A stretch of DNA of 49,628 nucleotides from Megasphaera sp. MJR8396C (GTDB lineage: Bacteria > Bacillota > Negativicutes > Veillonellales > Megasphaeraceae). Under the pieces are notes generated by a model that saw nothing but the letters and a program-made list of their open reading frames with translations, had not been told where the DNA came from and made no database searches. Shown piece after piece: positions 32,384 to 41,537 of this stretch. Each line of letters begins with the position of its first letter. The stretch's first letter is position 1. The position numbers and the translations under genes were made by a program. The stretch is from contig NZ_KQ958161.1 in the NCBI RefSeq assembly GCF_001546855.1, forward strand, positions 1-49,628, written 5' to 3'.

Positions 32384-35300
32384 TTATTTAAAGTAGTTTA
32401 CACCGGATGTGAAGATCGGCTGGAGCTTATTCCCATCGATATTCTTAAAGATATCGTCGGCGCTGAAGCGTTCCGTATGGGCCATCTTCCCGAGGACACG
32501 GCCATCGGGGCTGGTAATGCCTTCCACGGCCAGGATCGACTGGTTCGGGTTGTATTCGCTTTCATTCGAAGCCTTGCCGGAGAGGTCGACGTACTGCGTT
32601 GCAATCTGACCTTTGGCGGCGAGTTCTCGAATCTGTTCCGGCGTCGCAATAAAGCGGCCTTCGCCGTGAGAAATAGCGACGGTGTGGATGTCGCCGGCTT
32701 GGCAGCTGCTGAACCAGGGGCTCATGACCGAAACGACTTTGGTGTCGACCATGCGCGACAGATGACGGCCGATGGAGTTGTAAGTCAAGGTCGGGCTGTC
32801 AGCCTTCAACGGCTGAATCTTGCCGTAAGGCAGGAGGCCCAGCTTAATCAGAGCCTGGAACCCGTTGCAGATGCCGAGAGCTAAGCCGTCGCGCTGATAC
32901 AAGAGGCTTTCGAGGGCTTCGGACAAAACGGGGTTGCGGAACAAGGTTGCAATGAATTTCCCGGAACCTTCCGGTTCGTCGCCGGCACTGAAGCCGCCGG
33001 GGAACATGATGATCTGCGCCTTAGCCATGCGTTTGGCCATTTCTTCAATCGATTCTGCCAAGTCCTTCGGCGTATTGTTGCGAAGGACCATGACGTCCGT
33101 CGTTGCACCGGCCCGTTCAAAGGCAGCAGCCGAGTCGTATTCGCAGTTCGTCCCCGGGCAAACAGGGATGAAGACGCGAGGAGCGCCAAAGCTTTCGCTA
33201 CGGCGAGGACCATAGGTCGTAAACAAGGGCAGTTCGGCGTCGCCTTCTCCATCCTTATCTTTAATCGGGAAAATCTGATTCAGCGGTTTTTCCCAAGCAT
33301 CCTGAAGGTCACTCAAAGCGATTTTTACGCCAGCAACGGAGATATTGGCCGCGTCGGCCGTCTTACCGACCAGGCTGACCTGATCGCGTTTAACCCATGC
33401 GGCAGCCGTTTCGCTGTCCGTTTCCACCAAGAGGGCGCCGTAACGGAGGTTAAACAGTTCCTGTACGGCAAAGTCTGCATCGATGTCAAAGCCGATACCG
33501 TTACCAAAGGCCATCTGAGCAACCGCAGCAGCGATACCGCCTTGGCCGACGGCATGCATGGCTTTGACCTTACCGTCGACGACAGCCTGATGGAGGAAAT
33601 CGCAGTGTTGCTTAAAGGTATCGAAGTCCGGCATCCCTTCGCCGTCACGAGGCAGGTCGAAGAGGAGGACGGCATCGCCAGCCGTCTTAAATTCCGGCGA
33701 AACGATATGATCCGTGTGTTCCGGAGCAATGGCAAAGGAAACGAGGGTCGGCGGAACGGTAAGGTTTTCAAAGGTACCGCTCATGCTGTCTTTCCCGCCG
33801 ATGGCAGCCACTTCCATGACCTGCTGGGCGACGAAGGCACCGAGGAGGGCACTGACTGGCTGGCCCCAGGCCGTTTCATTCTGGCCCAGGCTCTGGAAGA
33901 ATTCCTGCATCGTAAGGTACACTTTTTTACGGTCACCGCCGAGGGCCACCAGTTTAGCAATGGACTGGATGACGGCATAGAGGGCACCGTGGAAGGGGCT
34001 CCAAATAGCCAGGTCCGGATCGTAGCCGTGAGTGAAAATGCTGGCCGTCGTCGTATTGCCGTGTTCTACGGGAATCTTCGCGACCATCCCTTCGACCGGA
34101 GTCTTCTGATATTTGCCACCAAAGGGCATGAGAACCGTGCGGGCCCCGATGGTGCTGTCGAAGCGTTCCGCAAGGCCTTGTTCCGAAGCGATGTTTAAGG
34201 TCCCCATCGTATCGAGCCAGGTCTTGGCAACGTCATTTACGGCCGCAGCCTTGAAGAAATCGGTATCTTCCGGTGCCGTGACCAGAGCCTTGCGACGCTG
34301 GGTGACGCCGTTCGCATCGAGGAAGGCTCGGGTGATATTGACGACGTTCTGGTCGCGCCAATGCATGACCAGTCGTTTGGTATCCGTAGCCACGGCAACG
34401 ATCGTCGCTTCCAAATTTTCTTCGGCGGCGTAGTTCATGAATTTATCGACATTTTCCGGGGCAACGACGACAGCCATTCGTTCCTGAGATTCAGAAATGG
34501 CCAATTCCGTTCCGTCGAGGCCTTCGTATTTCTTAGGGACTTTGTCGAGGTTGATGTCGAGGCCGTCTGTCAATTCGCCGATAGCGACCGAGACGCCGCC
34601 GGCACCAAAGTCGTTGCAGCGCTTGATGAGGGTCGTAACTTCCTGACGGCGGAACATGCGCTGGATTTTTCGTTCCGTCAGGGCATTCCCCTTCTGGACT
34701 TCAGCCCCGCAGGTTTCCAGCGATTCAACGGTATGTTTCTTCGAAGAGCCCGTAGCACCGCCGCAGCCGTCGCGGCCGGTCTTGCCGCCGAGGAGGATGA
34801 TGATATCGCCGGGAAGGGGTTCTTCACGAACGACATTCTGCCGCGGAGCAGCCCCGAGGACGGCACCGATTTCCATTCGCTTGGCGACGAATCCGGGATT
34901 ATAGTATTCCTTGACTTCACCCGTTGCAAGGCCGATCTGGTTGCCATAGGAGCTGTAGCCTTTGGCTGCACCGGTCGTAAGCTTGCGCTGAGGCAGTTTA
35001 CCAACGAGCGTATCTTGAACGACCTGACGCGGGTCGCCGGCACCGGTTACGCGCATGGCCTGGTATACATAAGAGCGGCCGCTCAAGGGGTCGCGAATAC
35101 AACCGCCCAGGCAGGTAGCAGCGCCGCCGAACGGTTCGATTTCAGTCGGGTGGTTATGAGTTTCGTTTTTAAATAAGAGCAGCCATTCTTCTTCTACGCC
35201 ATCGACATCGACGGGGATGATGATCGTGCAGGCATTGATTTCTTCCGATTCGTCGAGGTTGTCGAGTTTACCGGCAGCTTTCAATTCCTTGACGGCAATG

Positions 35301-36127
35301 GTTGCCATATCCATGAGGGTTTGAGGTTTCTTGCGGTTCAGGTTTTTCCGCGTCGTCTTATACGATTCATAAGCTCGCTGTATGGGAGCCGTAAAGGTTC
35401 CTTTTTCAAAAGAGACATCGGTCAGTTCAGTCATAAAGGTCGTGTGACGGCAGTGGTCCGACCAGTATGTATCGATGACCCGGATTTCGGTAATCGTCGG
35501 ATTCCGTTTTTCTTCATCGCGGAAGTAAGTCTGAACGAATTTCAAATCATCGAAGCTCATAGCCAGGCCCATTTGCGACGAGAGGTCGGTCAAAGCCGCA
35601 TCATCCATGGAAATAAAACCTTCTACCGTCGGGACGTCGGCCGGTTTTTCCCAAGCCAGTTCCAACGACGTGGCCGGTTCCAAAGAAGCTTCGCGGGCTT
35701 CCACCGGGTTGATGCAGTAATTCTTGATGGCCGTAATATCTGTACCCGACAAGTCACCGGACAGGACGATGACCTGAGCCGTCCGGACCAGGCTGTCATT
35801 TTTCATGGTCAGCATCTGCAGGCACTGCACGGCCGAATCGGCACGCTGGTCATATTGACCGGGCAGGTATTCGACGGCCAGCACCGTGTCCCCTTCACGG
35901 GTTGGCAATGTATCGTAAACGGCATCGACAGGCGGTTCCGAGAAAATCATATTTTTAGCCGCTTCAAAAGCCGCATCGTCGAGACCGGATACGTCGTAGC
36001 GGTGGAAAATGTGAATATCAGTTAACCCTTTTATCAACAGGTTTTCCTGTAAATCAGTGAGTAATCGCTTTGCCTCATCAGCAAAAATACCTTTCTTGGC
36101 AACATACAAACGTCGAATAGACTGCAT
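32384..36127 (-). CDS. purL: Phosphoribosylformylglycinamidine synthase, long single-chain form
   Basis: A 1247-aa enzyme that converts FGAR, glutamine and ATP to FGAM in purine synthesis. N-terminal PurS-like region to about 170; linker with DTYWSDHCRHTTFMTEL near 223-239; two AIRS-like ATPase halves, with KNETHNHPTEIEPFGGAATCLGG (in pieces, about 325-347) and GDSGGKDSM-type segment AIGGKDSMSGTF near 778-789; and a C-terminal class I glutaminase with PGGFSAGDEPEGSGK and the nucleophile in GICNGFQAL. Single-gene unit on the minus strand. Promoter TTTACT (36201-36196) and TATACT (36178-36173), 17 bp apart. It diverges from xpt across a shared regulatory region with TAGACAA repeats. Confidence 0.97.
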   Translation of the reverse strand: MQSIRRLYVAKKGIFADEAKRLLTDLQENLLIKGLTDIHIFHRYDVSGLDDAAFEAAKNMIFSEPPVDAVYDTLPTREGDTVLAVEYLPGQYDQRADSAVQCLQMLTMKNDSLVRTAQVIVLSGDLSGTDITAIKNYCINPVEAREASLEPATSLELAWEKPADVPTVEGFISMDDAALTDLSSQMGLAMSFDDLKFVQTYFRDEEKRNPTITEIRVIDTYWSDHCRHTTFMTELTDVSFEKGTFTAPIQRAYESYKTTRKNLNRKKPQTLMDMATIAVKELKAAGKLDNLDESEEINACTIIIPVDVDGVEEEWLLLFKNETHNHPTEIEPFGGAATCLGGCIRDPLSGRSYVYQAMRVTGAGDPRQVVQDTLVGKLPQRKLTTGAAKGYSSYGNQIGLATGEVKEYYNPGFVAKRMEIGAVLGAAPRQNVVREEPLPGDIIILLGGKTGRDGCGGATGSSKKHTVESLETCGAEVQKGNALTERKIQRMFRRQEVTTLIKRCNDFGAGGVSVAIGELTDGLDINLDKVPKKYEGLDGTELAISESQERMAVVVAPENVDKFMNYAAEENLEATIVAVATDTKRLVMHWRDQNVVNITRAFLDANGVTQRRKALVTAPEDTDFFKAAAVNDVAKTWLDTMGTLNIASEQGLAERFDSTIGARTVLMPFGGKYQKTPVEGMVAKIPVEHGNTTTASIFTHGYDPDLAIWSPFHGALYAVIQSIAKLVALGGDRKKVYLTMQEFFQSLGQNETAWGQPVSALLGAFVAQQVMEVAAIGGKDSMSGTFENLTVPPTLVSFAIAPEHTDHIVSPEFKTAGDAVLLFDLPRDGEGMPDFDTFKQHCDFLHQAVVDGKVKAMHAVGQGGIAAAVAQMAFGNGIGFDIDADFAVQELFNLRYGALLVETDSETAAAWVKRDQVSLVGKTADAANISVAGVKIALSDLQDAWEKPLNQIFPIKDKDGEGDAELPLFTTYGPRRSESFGAPRVFIPVCPGTNCEYDSAAAFERAGATTDVMVLRNNTPKDLAESIEEMAKRMAKAQIIMFPGGFSAGDEPEGSGKFIATLFRNPVLSEALESLLYQRDGLALGICNGFQALIKLGLLPYGKIQPLKADSPTLTYNSIGRHLSRMVDTKVVSVMSPWFSSCQAGDIHTVAISHGEGRFIATPEQIRELAAKGQIATQYVDLSGKASNESEYNPNQSILAVEGITSPDGRVLGKMAHTERFSADDIFKNIDGNKLQPIFTSGVNYFK

Positions 36128-36161
36128 GTCATAACCTCCCTCAAAGATAGATACTTATCAA

Positions 36162-36262
36162 TAGACAACCTTAGTATACCCGTTTTAAAACCATAAGTAA
36201 ACTTAGAATTTTGTTGACTTGTCTAGGGAATCGTATTAGACTAGTACTATTATAGTAGACAA
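36162..36262. promoter_or_regulatory. Shared purL/xpt regulatory region with TAGACAA elements
   Basis: Minus-strand purL promoter: TTTACT and TATACT, spacing 17 (36201-36173). Plus-strand xpt promoter candidate: TTGACT (36214-36219) and TAGACT (36237-36242), spacing 17. Three copies of one heptamer lie at key places: TAGACAA at 36162-36168 (just after the purL start), TTGTCTA at 36219-36225 (overlapping the xpt -35) and TAGACAA at 36256-36262. The last two face each other, 37 bp apart. They are candidate sites for a purine regulator that I cannot name. Confidence 0.6.
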
Positions 36263-36301
36263 GGTTGACCATTTCTCATCACCAGGGAGGACTCGGAAGT
36301 A

Positions 36302-36877
36302 ATGGAAGAATTGAAACAGCGAATTTTACAAGACGGTCTGGTTATCGATAATCGCATCTTAAAGATCGACAGCTTTTTAAATCAGCAAATCGACACGGCG
36401 CTCATCACCCATGTCGGTCAGGAATTTGCCCGCCGTTTCAAGGACGTTCACATCGACCGCATCATCACCATTGAATCGTCAGGAATCGCCGTCGCTTATG
36501 CGGCATCCCTGGCCCTGAACAATTGCCCCGTCGTCTTTGCCCGCAAAAAAAAATCACTGCTCACCAAGGGTGAACAGTATACGGCCAAGATTTACTCTTA
36601 TACGAAAGAAGAAGAGTACACGGCAACGATCTGCAAAGACTATCTCCACGCCGGGGAATCTGTTGTCATCATCGACGACTTTCTGGCCAGCGGTGCCGCC
36701 GCTGTCGGCCTTACGCAGATTGCCGCTCAGGCTGGCTGTACCGTTGAAGGCATCGGCATCGTCGTTGAAAAGACATTCCAGACCGGACGGGAAACCCTTG
36801 AAAAAGCCGGGTTCCGCGTCGAATCCTTAGCCAGAATTGCCCGTTTTGAAAACAACAAGCCCATCTTTGTCGAATAA
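36302..36877 (+). CDS. xpt: Xanthine phosphoribosyltransferase
   Basis: A 191-aa enzyme that makes XMP from xanthine and PRPP. MEELKQRILQDGLV and LKIDSFLNQQIDT near the start are typical of Xpt. The xanthine-specific loop FARKKKSLLTKG lies near 80-91, and the PRPP-binding motif VVIIDDFLASGAAAVGL near 121-137. Length matches the family (about 190). It starts the plus-strand transcript that diverges from purL and is followed 11 bp later by an unknown gene. With GuaD and the purine permease it forms the xanthine salvage route. Confidence 0.96.
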   Translation: MEELKQRILQDGLVIDNRILKIDSFLNQQIDTALITHVGQEFARRFKDVHIDRIITIESSGIAVAYAASLALNNCPVVFARKKKSLLTKGEQYTAKIYSYTKEEEYTATICKDYLHAGESVVIIDDFLASGAAAVGLTQIAAQAGCTVEGIGIVVEKTFQTGRETLEKAGFRVESLARIARFENNKPIFVE

Positions 36878-36888
36878 GGAGACTTATC

Positions 36889-37509
36889 ATGCGCGCTCAA
36901 TTTTTTGACGGCTTCGATTTTGCCACGTTTAAACTCAGCATTGTCGCCATCGAAAAGGTCCATGAATTCTTCAATATCGAAGAATTCGGACTCCACCCCA
37001 TCATGTATAACGAAGCATGCCTGCGCGGATATACAGCCGTTTTCGGATTTAACGATGAAAAAATGCTGACCCTCCATAAGTTATTGACCAACAACAACGG
37101 CATGGAACCCCCGGCCATTGACGGCGTCCTGCCGGAATCTTTTCACTCCCCGGCGGGCGACCTCAAATATGACCTCGAACACGTCATCGACTACAGCGGC
37201 TCCATTCTCATCGCCAACGGCTTCATCGACAAATACTTCGTCCCCTTCGGTTTCCAGCTTCCTCACGCCTTCCGCAAGATATACGAACTGACCTTTGATA
37301 AAGGCTTGTTCGTAAAAGTGCAGGACCGATCCCAGGAAGCGCAGGAACTTCGCATCGAATACGAAGAACCCTTGCCGCCTAAGAAAAAGATGCAGATGAA
37401 ATGGGGCAAGTTGACTCGTAAGTCGGAAGAATATGGTTTCGACGACGAGACCATTGCCCAGTATATGGATCTCAGCTACGACACCAAGTATTTATTCGGC
37501 CGCTCCTAA
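36889..37509 (+). CDS. Hypothetical protein cotranscribed with xpt
   Basis: A 206-aa protein I do not recognise. It is soluble, without signal peptide or membrane segment, and has mixed alpha/beta character. Notable local features are FDGFDFATFKLSIVAIEKV near the N-terminus, HKLLTNNNGMEPPAIDG near 63-79 and a short proline/lysine linker PLPPKKKMQMKWGKL near 162-176. The start ATG follows an AAGGAG site 11 bp after xpt, so it shares the xpt transcript. It could serve in purine metabolism, but only its position says so. Confidence 0.65.
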   Translation: MRAQFFDGFDFATFKLSIVAIEKVHEFFNIEEFGLHPIMYNEACLRGYTAVFGFNDEKMLTLHKLLTNNNGMEPPAIDGVLPESFHSPAGDLKYDLEHVIDYSGSILIANGFIDKYFVPFGFQLPHAFRKIYELTFDKGLFVKVQDRSQEAQELRIEYEEPLPPKKKMQMKWGKLTRKSEEYGFDDETIAQYMDLSYDTKYLFGRS

Positions 37510-37516
37510 TGACCGC

Positions 37517-37750
37517 TCATATGGCTTCCGAAGTCGGGCCGTAGCATTTATAAATTTCACAGGCATCGACACAGCGGTTGCAGCGAAGGCACTTGGTCAT
37601 ATCGACACGAGGCCGTTCAATGCCGTCGGCACAGGTTTCCATGGCTAAGGCATCGTAAGGACAGATACTGATACAGCAGCCGCAGCCTTCACACTCTTTC
37701 CGATTGAAATAATCGGGCGATACCAATTCATCAATATGGGTCTTATTCAT
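37517..37750 (-). CDS. 2[4Fe-4S] ferredoxin-like protein
   Basis: A 77-aa iron-sulfur protein. Two cluster motifs are complete: C-x2-C-x2-C-x3-C-P in KECEGCGCCISICPYDAL (about residues 18-35) and C-x2-C-x2-C-x3-C in KCLRCNRCVDACEIYKC (about 52-68). It would carry electrons between anaerobic redox enzymes. The frame runs upstream another 41 residues, but those look non-coding and ATG at 37750 is preceded by a GGGGGAUGG-type site. Convergent with the unknown gene (7 bp apart). Confidence 0.9.
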   Translation of the reverse strand: MNKTHIDELVSPDYFNRKECEGCGCCISICPYDALAMETCADGIERPRVDMTKCLRCNRCVDACEIYKCYGPTSEAI

Positions 37751-37825
37751 GGTCCATCCCCCTTCCATATATTCAGTCCTATTATACCAAATTATATTCC
37801 ATAAAACCGTTGCAAAAACAACAAT

Positions 37826-37870
37826 CCCCCAAAGGCACTCCGCATGACGGACTGTTTCTGGGGGATTTTT
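37826..37870. terminator. Terminator-like hairpin downstream of the flavin-binding gene
   Basis: Outer arms ATCCCCCA and TGGGGGAT with an inner CACTCCG/CGGACTG pairing. T-rich stretches follow on both strands. It lies about 80 bp after the minus-strand gene ending at 37952. Confidence 0.6.
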
Positions 37871-37951
37871 CATGCCTTGCTAACCGAACGGAATCGCCGC
37901 TGGCCGATAGAGTCACACCATCAACTAAACGAGGAGTAAACAACATTTACG

Positions 37952-38326
37952 CTAGATCATCTGGGTGCATTTTTCCGGCGTAAATACCATGACCCGGTTG
38001 GCAAAATCGCATTTATCGTGCATTTCTTCAAAGAGCGGACCCGAGGCCTGGAATTCAGCCGTGCCGATGAGGAGAAAGCCGGCTCCCATGCCTTTATAGC
38101 CCATAACGTCCGAGCTGCCCAGGGTAATTTCGACATAGGGATTTTCAGCGATATTGCGTTCCGTCTTGCGGAAACCGTAGCAGGGGATGAGCAGCTTTTC
38201 ATCATCCGTTACGATGACGTATTTATTCCACGTATTTACGACATGAGCCTTGGCATCTTTCGAAGCCGTAGCAACGGCGACAATTCCATCGTGTTTCAAG
38301 CAATCATAAAATTTTTCTACGAACAT
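37952..38326 (-). CDS. Pyridoxamine 5'-phosphate oxidase-like FMN-binding protein
   Basis: A 124-aa split-barrel flavoprotein. The motif GIVAVATASKDAKAHVVNTWNKYVIV near 14-39 (two strands), LIPCYGFRKTERNIAENPYVEIT near 44-66 and GFLLIGTAEF near 82-91 form the FMN-binding barrel of the PNPOx-like family. Such small forms usually reduce flavins, haem precursors or unknown substrates and do not make PLP. ATG at 38326 with GGAGAT is chosen; the longer frame overlaps the divergent promoter. It is transcribed away from a MocR regulator 136 bp away, which often controls such a gene. Confidence 0.82.
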   Translation of the reverse strand: MFVEKFYDCLKHDGIVAVATASKDAKAHVVNTWNKYVIVTDDEKLLIPCYGFRKTERNIAENPYVEITLGSSDVMGYKGMGAGFLLIGTAEFQASGPLFEEMHDKCDFANRVMVFTPEKCTQMI

Positions 38327-38357
38327 AGCGGTAATCTCCTTTTTATTCAAACCAGTC

Positions 38358-38386
38358 TTGCAAGCTCTCTTGCATGTCTGTATACT
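38358..38386 (+). promoter_or_regulatory. Promoter of the mocR-like gene with direct repeats
   Basis: TTGCAA (38358-38363) and TATACT (38381-38386) are 17 bp apart. Two direct repeats, TCTTGCAAG and TCTTGCATG, start at 38356 and 38368, 12 bp apart and overlapping the -35 and spacer. Direct repeats of this kind are usual MocR operators. Confidence 0.65.
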
Positions 38387-38462
38387 AACAGAAAAAAGGA
38401 TCCTCAAAAAGATTCAATTCACGTGTATTTTATGGATCCAATTTTTTTCTAAGGAGGTCATG

Positions 38463-39863
38463 ATGTTACTGATCGATAAAGAGAGTTCCAAAAACCTTTA
38501 TACGCAGCTGTATGAAGGCTTGAAGCAGCAAATCCTGTCCGGTGAACTCCCGACTGGCTTCATCCTGCCGGCGACGCGAAAAATGGCCCAGGAATACGAA
38601 TTGTCCCGCAACACGGTCATCACGGCCTACCGACAACTAGAAGTCGAAGGCTACATCTACAGTACCCAAGGTTCCGGCTTCTACGTCGAATCCCTGCCGC
38701 CTCAGCCCTGCGAGCAGCAAGAGAACGAAAAAATAGAGCCGGCAAAAAAAGAAAGGGCCCCGCACTATGACTTCCGCTATGGCGGCATTGACCGCAATAT
38801 CTATCGCAACCGGGCCTTTCGTCATTCCTTAAACAATGCCTTGGCTGACCGGGAAAACTGCAGCAGCCTGCTCTATGAAGCCCCTGAAGGATTACTCATC
38901 TTACGGCAGCAGCTCTGCCAATATCTGAAGCGGTTCCGCGGCGTTCGCTGCCACCCGGAACAAGTCATCATCACCAGCGGCCACCATCACTCCCTGAGTT
39001 TGATTGCCCAGTTCCTGCCGCCCCAAGAATACGAATTTGCTATGGAAAACCCCGGGTACCGCGGCACGCGTGATGTCTTTTCCCATCAGGGATACGCCAT
39101 GCACTACATTCCCATTGGCCCCCAGGGAATCGAACTTTCTCCCTTAAGAAGGCTGCCGCCGTCCCTCATCAGCATTACGCCGTCCCACCAATTCCCCATG
39201 GGATCGGTCTTGCCCATTAAAAAGCGCCTGCAATTATTAGAGCTGGCAGCCATGGGCGGTCACTATATCCTCGAAGACGATTATGACAGTGAACTTCGCT
39301 ATGAAGAACAGCCCATCCCGTCACTCCAATCCATCGATACCGCCGGCCGTACCTTTTATCTGGGCACCTTTTCTAAAACGACGGCTCCCGATATCCGCCT
39401 GGCATATATCGTCGTACCGCCAAATCTTTCTTTCCATTTCTCGGAAACCTATCCCTTCTACACCTCCCCCGTGTCATCACTGCTGCAGCTTACCCTGGCC
39501 GATTTTATGGAACGGGGCGAGTACGAAAAACAAGTAAACGCCCTGCGCAACGATTTCCGCAAAAAGCACGCCTTCATTCGCCAGTATCTGGAAGCTCACT
39601 TTCCCCAAACGGTCCGCATCTGCGGCGGAGGCGGCGGCATGCACTTCGTCCTCGAAATCGATACGGCCTGTACGGAAGAGGAAATCATAAACCGCTTCCG
39701 CCAAAACGAAGTCGGCGTTTACTCCTTAAAGCCGTACTGGGCCAATCCCGATGACAGCCCGCAGAACCAAGTTCTCATCGGATACGGCGCCATCCCGTTA
39801 AATCGCCTGCCTGTCAATGTAGAAGCCTTAGGCGAAACCTTAAACGATCTGGAAAACGCATAA
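38463..39863 (+). CDS. MocR-type (GntR plus aminotransferase) regulator
   Basis: A 466-aa protein made of a GntR winged helix-turn-helix (about 1-75; LYEGLKQQILSGELPTGFILPATRKMA in two helices, then SRNTVITAYRQLEVEGYI) and a fold-type I aminotransferase domain (about 110-466). In the latter, the PLP Lys is in FSKTTAPDIRLAYIV near 338 and the Asp pairing with the pyridine nitrogen in LEDDYDSELRYEEQP near 269. MocR proteins sense PLP or amino acids; the best known, PdxR, switches PLP synthesis. The start ATG at 38463 sits after AAGGAGGT. Divergent from the PNPOx-like gene, which it likely controls. Confidence 0.93.
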   Translation: MLLIDKESSKNLYTQLYEGLKQQILSGELPTGFILPATRKMAQEYELSRNTVITAYRQLEVEGYIYSTQGSGFYVESLPPQPCEQQENEKIEPAKKERAPHYDFRYGGIDRNIYRNRAFRHSLNNALADRENCSSLLYEAPEGLLILRQQLCQYLKRFRGVRCHPEQVIITSGHHHSLSLIAQFLPPQEYEFAMENPGYRGTRDVFSHQGYAMHYIPIGPQGIELSPLRRLPPSLISITPSHQFPMGSVLPIKKRLQLLELAAMGGHYILEDDYDSELRYEEQPIPSLQSIDTAGRTFYLGTFSKTTAPDIRLAYIVVPPNLSFHFSETYPFYTSPVSSLLQLTLADFMERGEYEKQVNALRNDFRKKHAFIRQYLEAHFPQTVRICGGGGGMHFVLEIDTACTEEEIINRFRQNEVGVYSLKPYWANPDDSPQNQVLIGYGAIPLNRLPVNVEALGETLNDLENA

Positions 39864-39866
39864 AAA

Positions 39867-39905
39867 CACCCGCCTCACCATTCACGGTAAGGCGGGTGCC
39901 TTTAT
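39867..39905. terminator. Terminator between mocR-like gene and pepD
   Basis: Arms CACCCGCCTCACC and GGTAAGGCGGGTG with one mismatch, followed by CCTTTATTTT. Shared by the convergent genes on both sides. Confidence 0.85.
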
Positions 39906-39925
39906 TTTAAGTTTACATCAAATCA

Positions 39926-41380
39926 TTATTTATCGAGCTTGCCTAAGGCTTTGGCTACGATACGAGTCAAGAGAGCCACCGTGTCGAGTTCGACCGATTC
40001 GTCGGCGCTGTGGATGTCATGCGTCGTCGGCCCGACGGAAATGATGTCGAGGTCCTGATTCATAGAGAACAGGTACCCCGTTTCAAGACCGCCATGCATG
40101 GCTTCGATGCGAGGATCCCGGCCGGCTTCTTCACGATATACGTCGGCAAACAAGGGGACCAGTTTACTCTTGGGATTTTCAGCCCAAGCCGGTTCCGGCG
40201 TAGCCAGATCAAGGGTGCAGCCCGTAAGTTCGGCAAAGACCGGCAGCGACAGGACAAATTCACGTAAACGGCCGTCAGACGATGCCCGCGGGAAGTACTG
40301 GATAGCGACGGTATCGGCTTCGGTCCGAATGGTACCGATATTGGCCGACAGATCCGGCAGTTTCGGCAAGGTCTGATTCATGGCAAAGACACCGCAGTGA
40401 AGGATGTTGAGCAGGTTTACGATAGCTTTGGTATCTTCTGCCGAGAATGTCTTTTCCGGTACGTCGGCGCCTTCGACAATGAACTGAGCCTTCGTTTCCA
40501 CACTGCCATATACTTCAGCAATCTGAGCCTGTTCTTCCTGGACAGCCTGTTTAATGGCTGCTTCTGCTTTTTCATCAGCCGTTACGATGACAGCCGAGGC
40601 CTGAGACGGAATGGCATTGGCCGCAACGCCGCCGTCGATCGATGCCAGGGTATAAGCGACACCGGCCTGTGCAATTCGGCGCAGGGCTAAACTCAAAGCC
40701 TTAATGGCGTTGCTCTTACCGCGGTTGATCGTTTCTCCGGAATGGCCGCCGACGAAGTCTTTCGCTTCAATGGTAAACGCCTGTTTACCTGCCGGCTGCT
40801 GCCAATGGATGGGGCGATGGAAGTGGGTATGGACGCTGCCGGCCGAACCGACGCCGAGCATACCGATATCTTCGGAGTCGCAGTTGATGATATATTTTAC
40901 GTCCTGAACGTGTTTCGGATCTAAATTCATCGCACCGGTCATGCCCGTTTCTTCATCGATGGTAAAGATGAGGCGCAGCGGTCCGTGCTGAATATCCTGC
41001 TGGATGAGGTACAGCGACAAGGCTACGGCAATGCCGTCATCGGCACCGAGGCTGGTACCGTCAGCGCGGAGGATATTTCCTTCGCGGACTAATTTGATTT
41101 CACTCGTCAAGGGGTCGAAGTCGACACCCGGTTTGGCGACGCAGACCATATCCATATGGCCCTGAAGGACCGTCCGCGGCCAAGATTCACAGCCCTTGGT
41201 GGCCGGAACATTGGCGACGATATTATAGACATCATCCTGAATGACATCGGTAACGCCCAATTCATGGAGACGGCTTACAATATAATCGCTGACGGCTTTT
41301 TCATGGTGAGACGGACGCGGATGCTTGGCCAGGCCTTTAAATTCCGCAATAATCCCTTCAATAATTTCATTATCATGCAT
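39926..41380 (-). CDS. pepD: Aminoacyl-histidine dipeptidase (Xaa-His dipeptidase)
   Basis: A 484-aa M20-family metallopeptidase that cleaves dipeptides such as beta-Ala-His and Xaa-His. The dinuclear zinc motifs are LQGHMDMV (His75), TSLGADDG (Asp114, bridging), IDEETGMTG (Glu143-Glu144, catalytic and ligand), NCDSED (Asp168) and, near the C-terminus, PTTHDIHSADE with a His ligand. Length matches E. coli PepD (485 aa). The start ATG at 41380 has GGGAG upstream. Monocistronic; the OPT transporter gene diverging upstream would supply peptides. Confidence 0.95.
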   Translation of the reverse strand: MHDNEIIEGIIAEFKGLAKHPRPSHHEKAVSDYIVSRLHELGVTDVIQDDVYNIVANVPATKGCESWPRTVLQGHMDMVCVAKPGVDFDPLTSEIKLVREGNILRADGTSLGADDGIAVALSLYLIQQDIQHGPLRLIFTIDEETGMTGAMNLDPKHVQDVKYIINCDSEDIGMLGVGSAGSVHTHFHRPIHWQQPAGKQAFTIEAKDFVGGHSGETINRGKSNAIKALSLALRRIAQAGVAYTLASIDGGVAANAIPSQASAVIVTADEKAEAAIKQAVQEEQAQIAEVYGSVETKAQFIVEGADVPEKTFSAEDTKAIVNLLNILHCGVFAMNQTLPKLPDLSANIGTIRTEADTVAIQYFPRASSDGRLREFVLSLPVFAELTGCTLDLATPEPAWAENPKSKLVPLFADVYREEAGRDPRIEAMHGGLETGYLFSMNQDLDIISVGPTTHDIHSADESVELDTVALLTRIVAKALGKLDK

Positions 41381-41537
41381 AGTATAACGCTCCCTTCAAA
41401 GTGGTTTGCTACTTGTATAATCGCTTTTTATTATACCACGGCGGCTCTTTTCAAGCTACAATTCCATCATGTTCATCATCAATTGCAAAAAAGTAATTAT
41501 GCAAGCTAATTTCCGTTTCCAGTGTACATTTTGATAT

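Noticed and set aside
34361-35176. Long plus-strand open frame (271 codons) opposite purL, and similar ones at 33542-34198 and 35321-36025
   Set aside because: They lie entirely antisense to the conserved purL gene and read as His/Arg/Phe-rich shadow translation without ribosome sites or family motifs.
36128-36301. Purine riboswitch before xpt or purL
   Set aside because: I looked for the conserved core of the purine aptamer in both directions and did not find it; the same holds for the leader of the purine permease gene (24269-24400).
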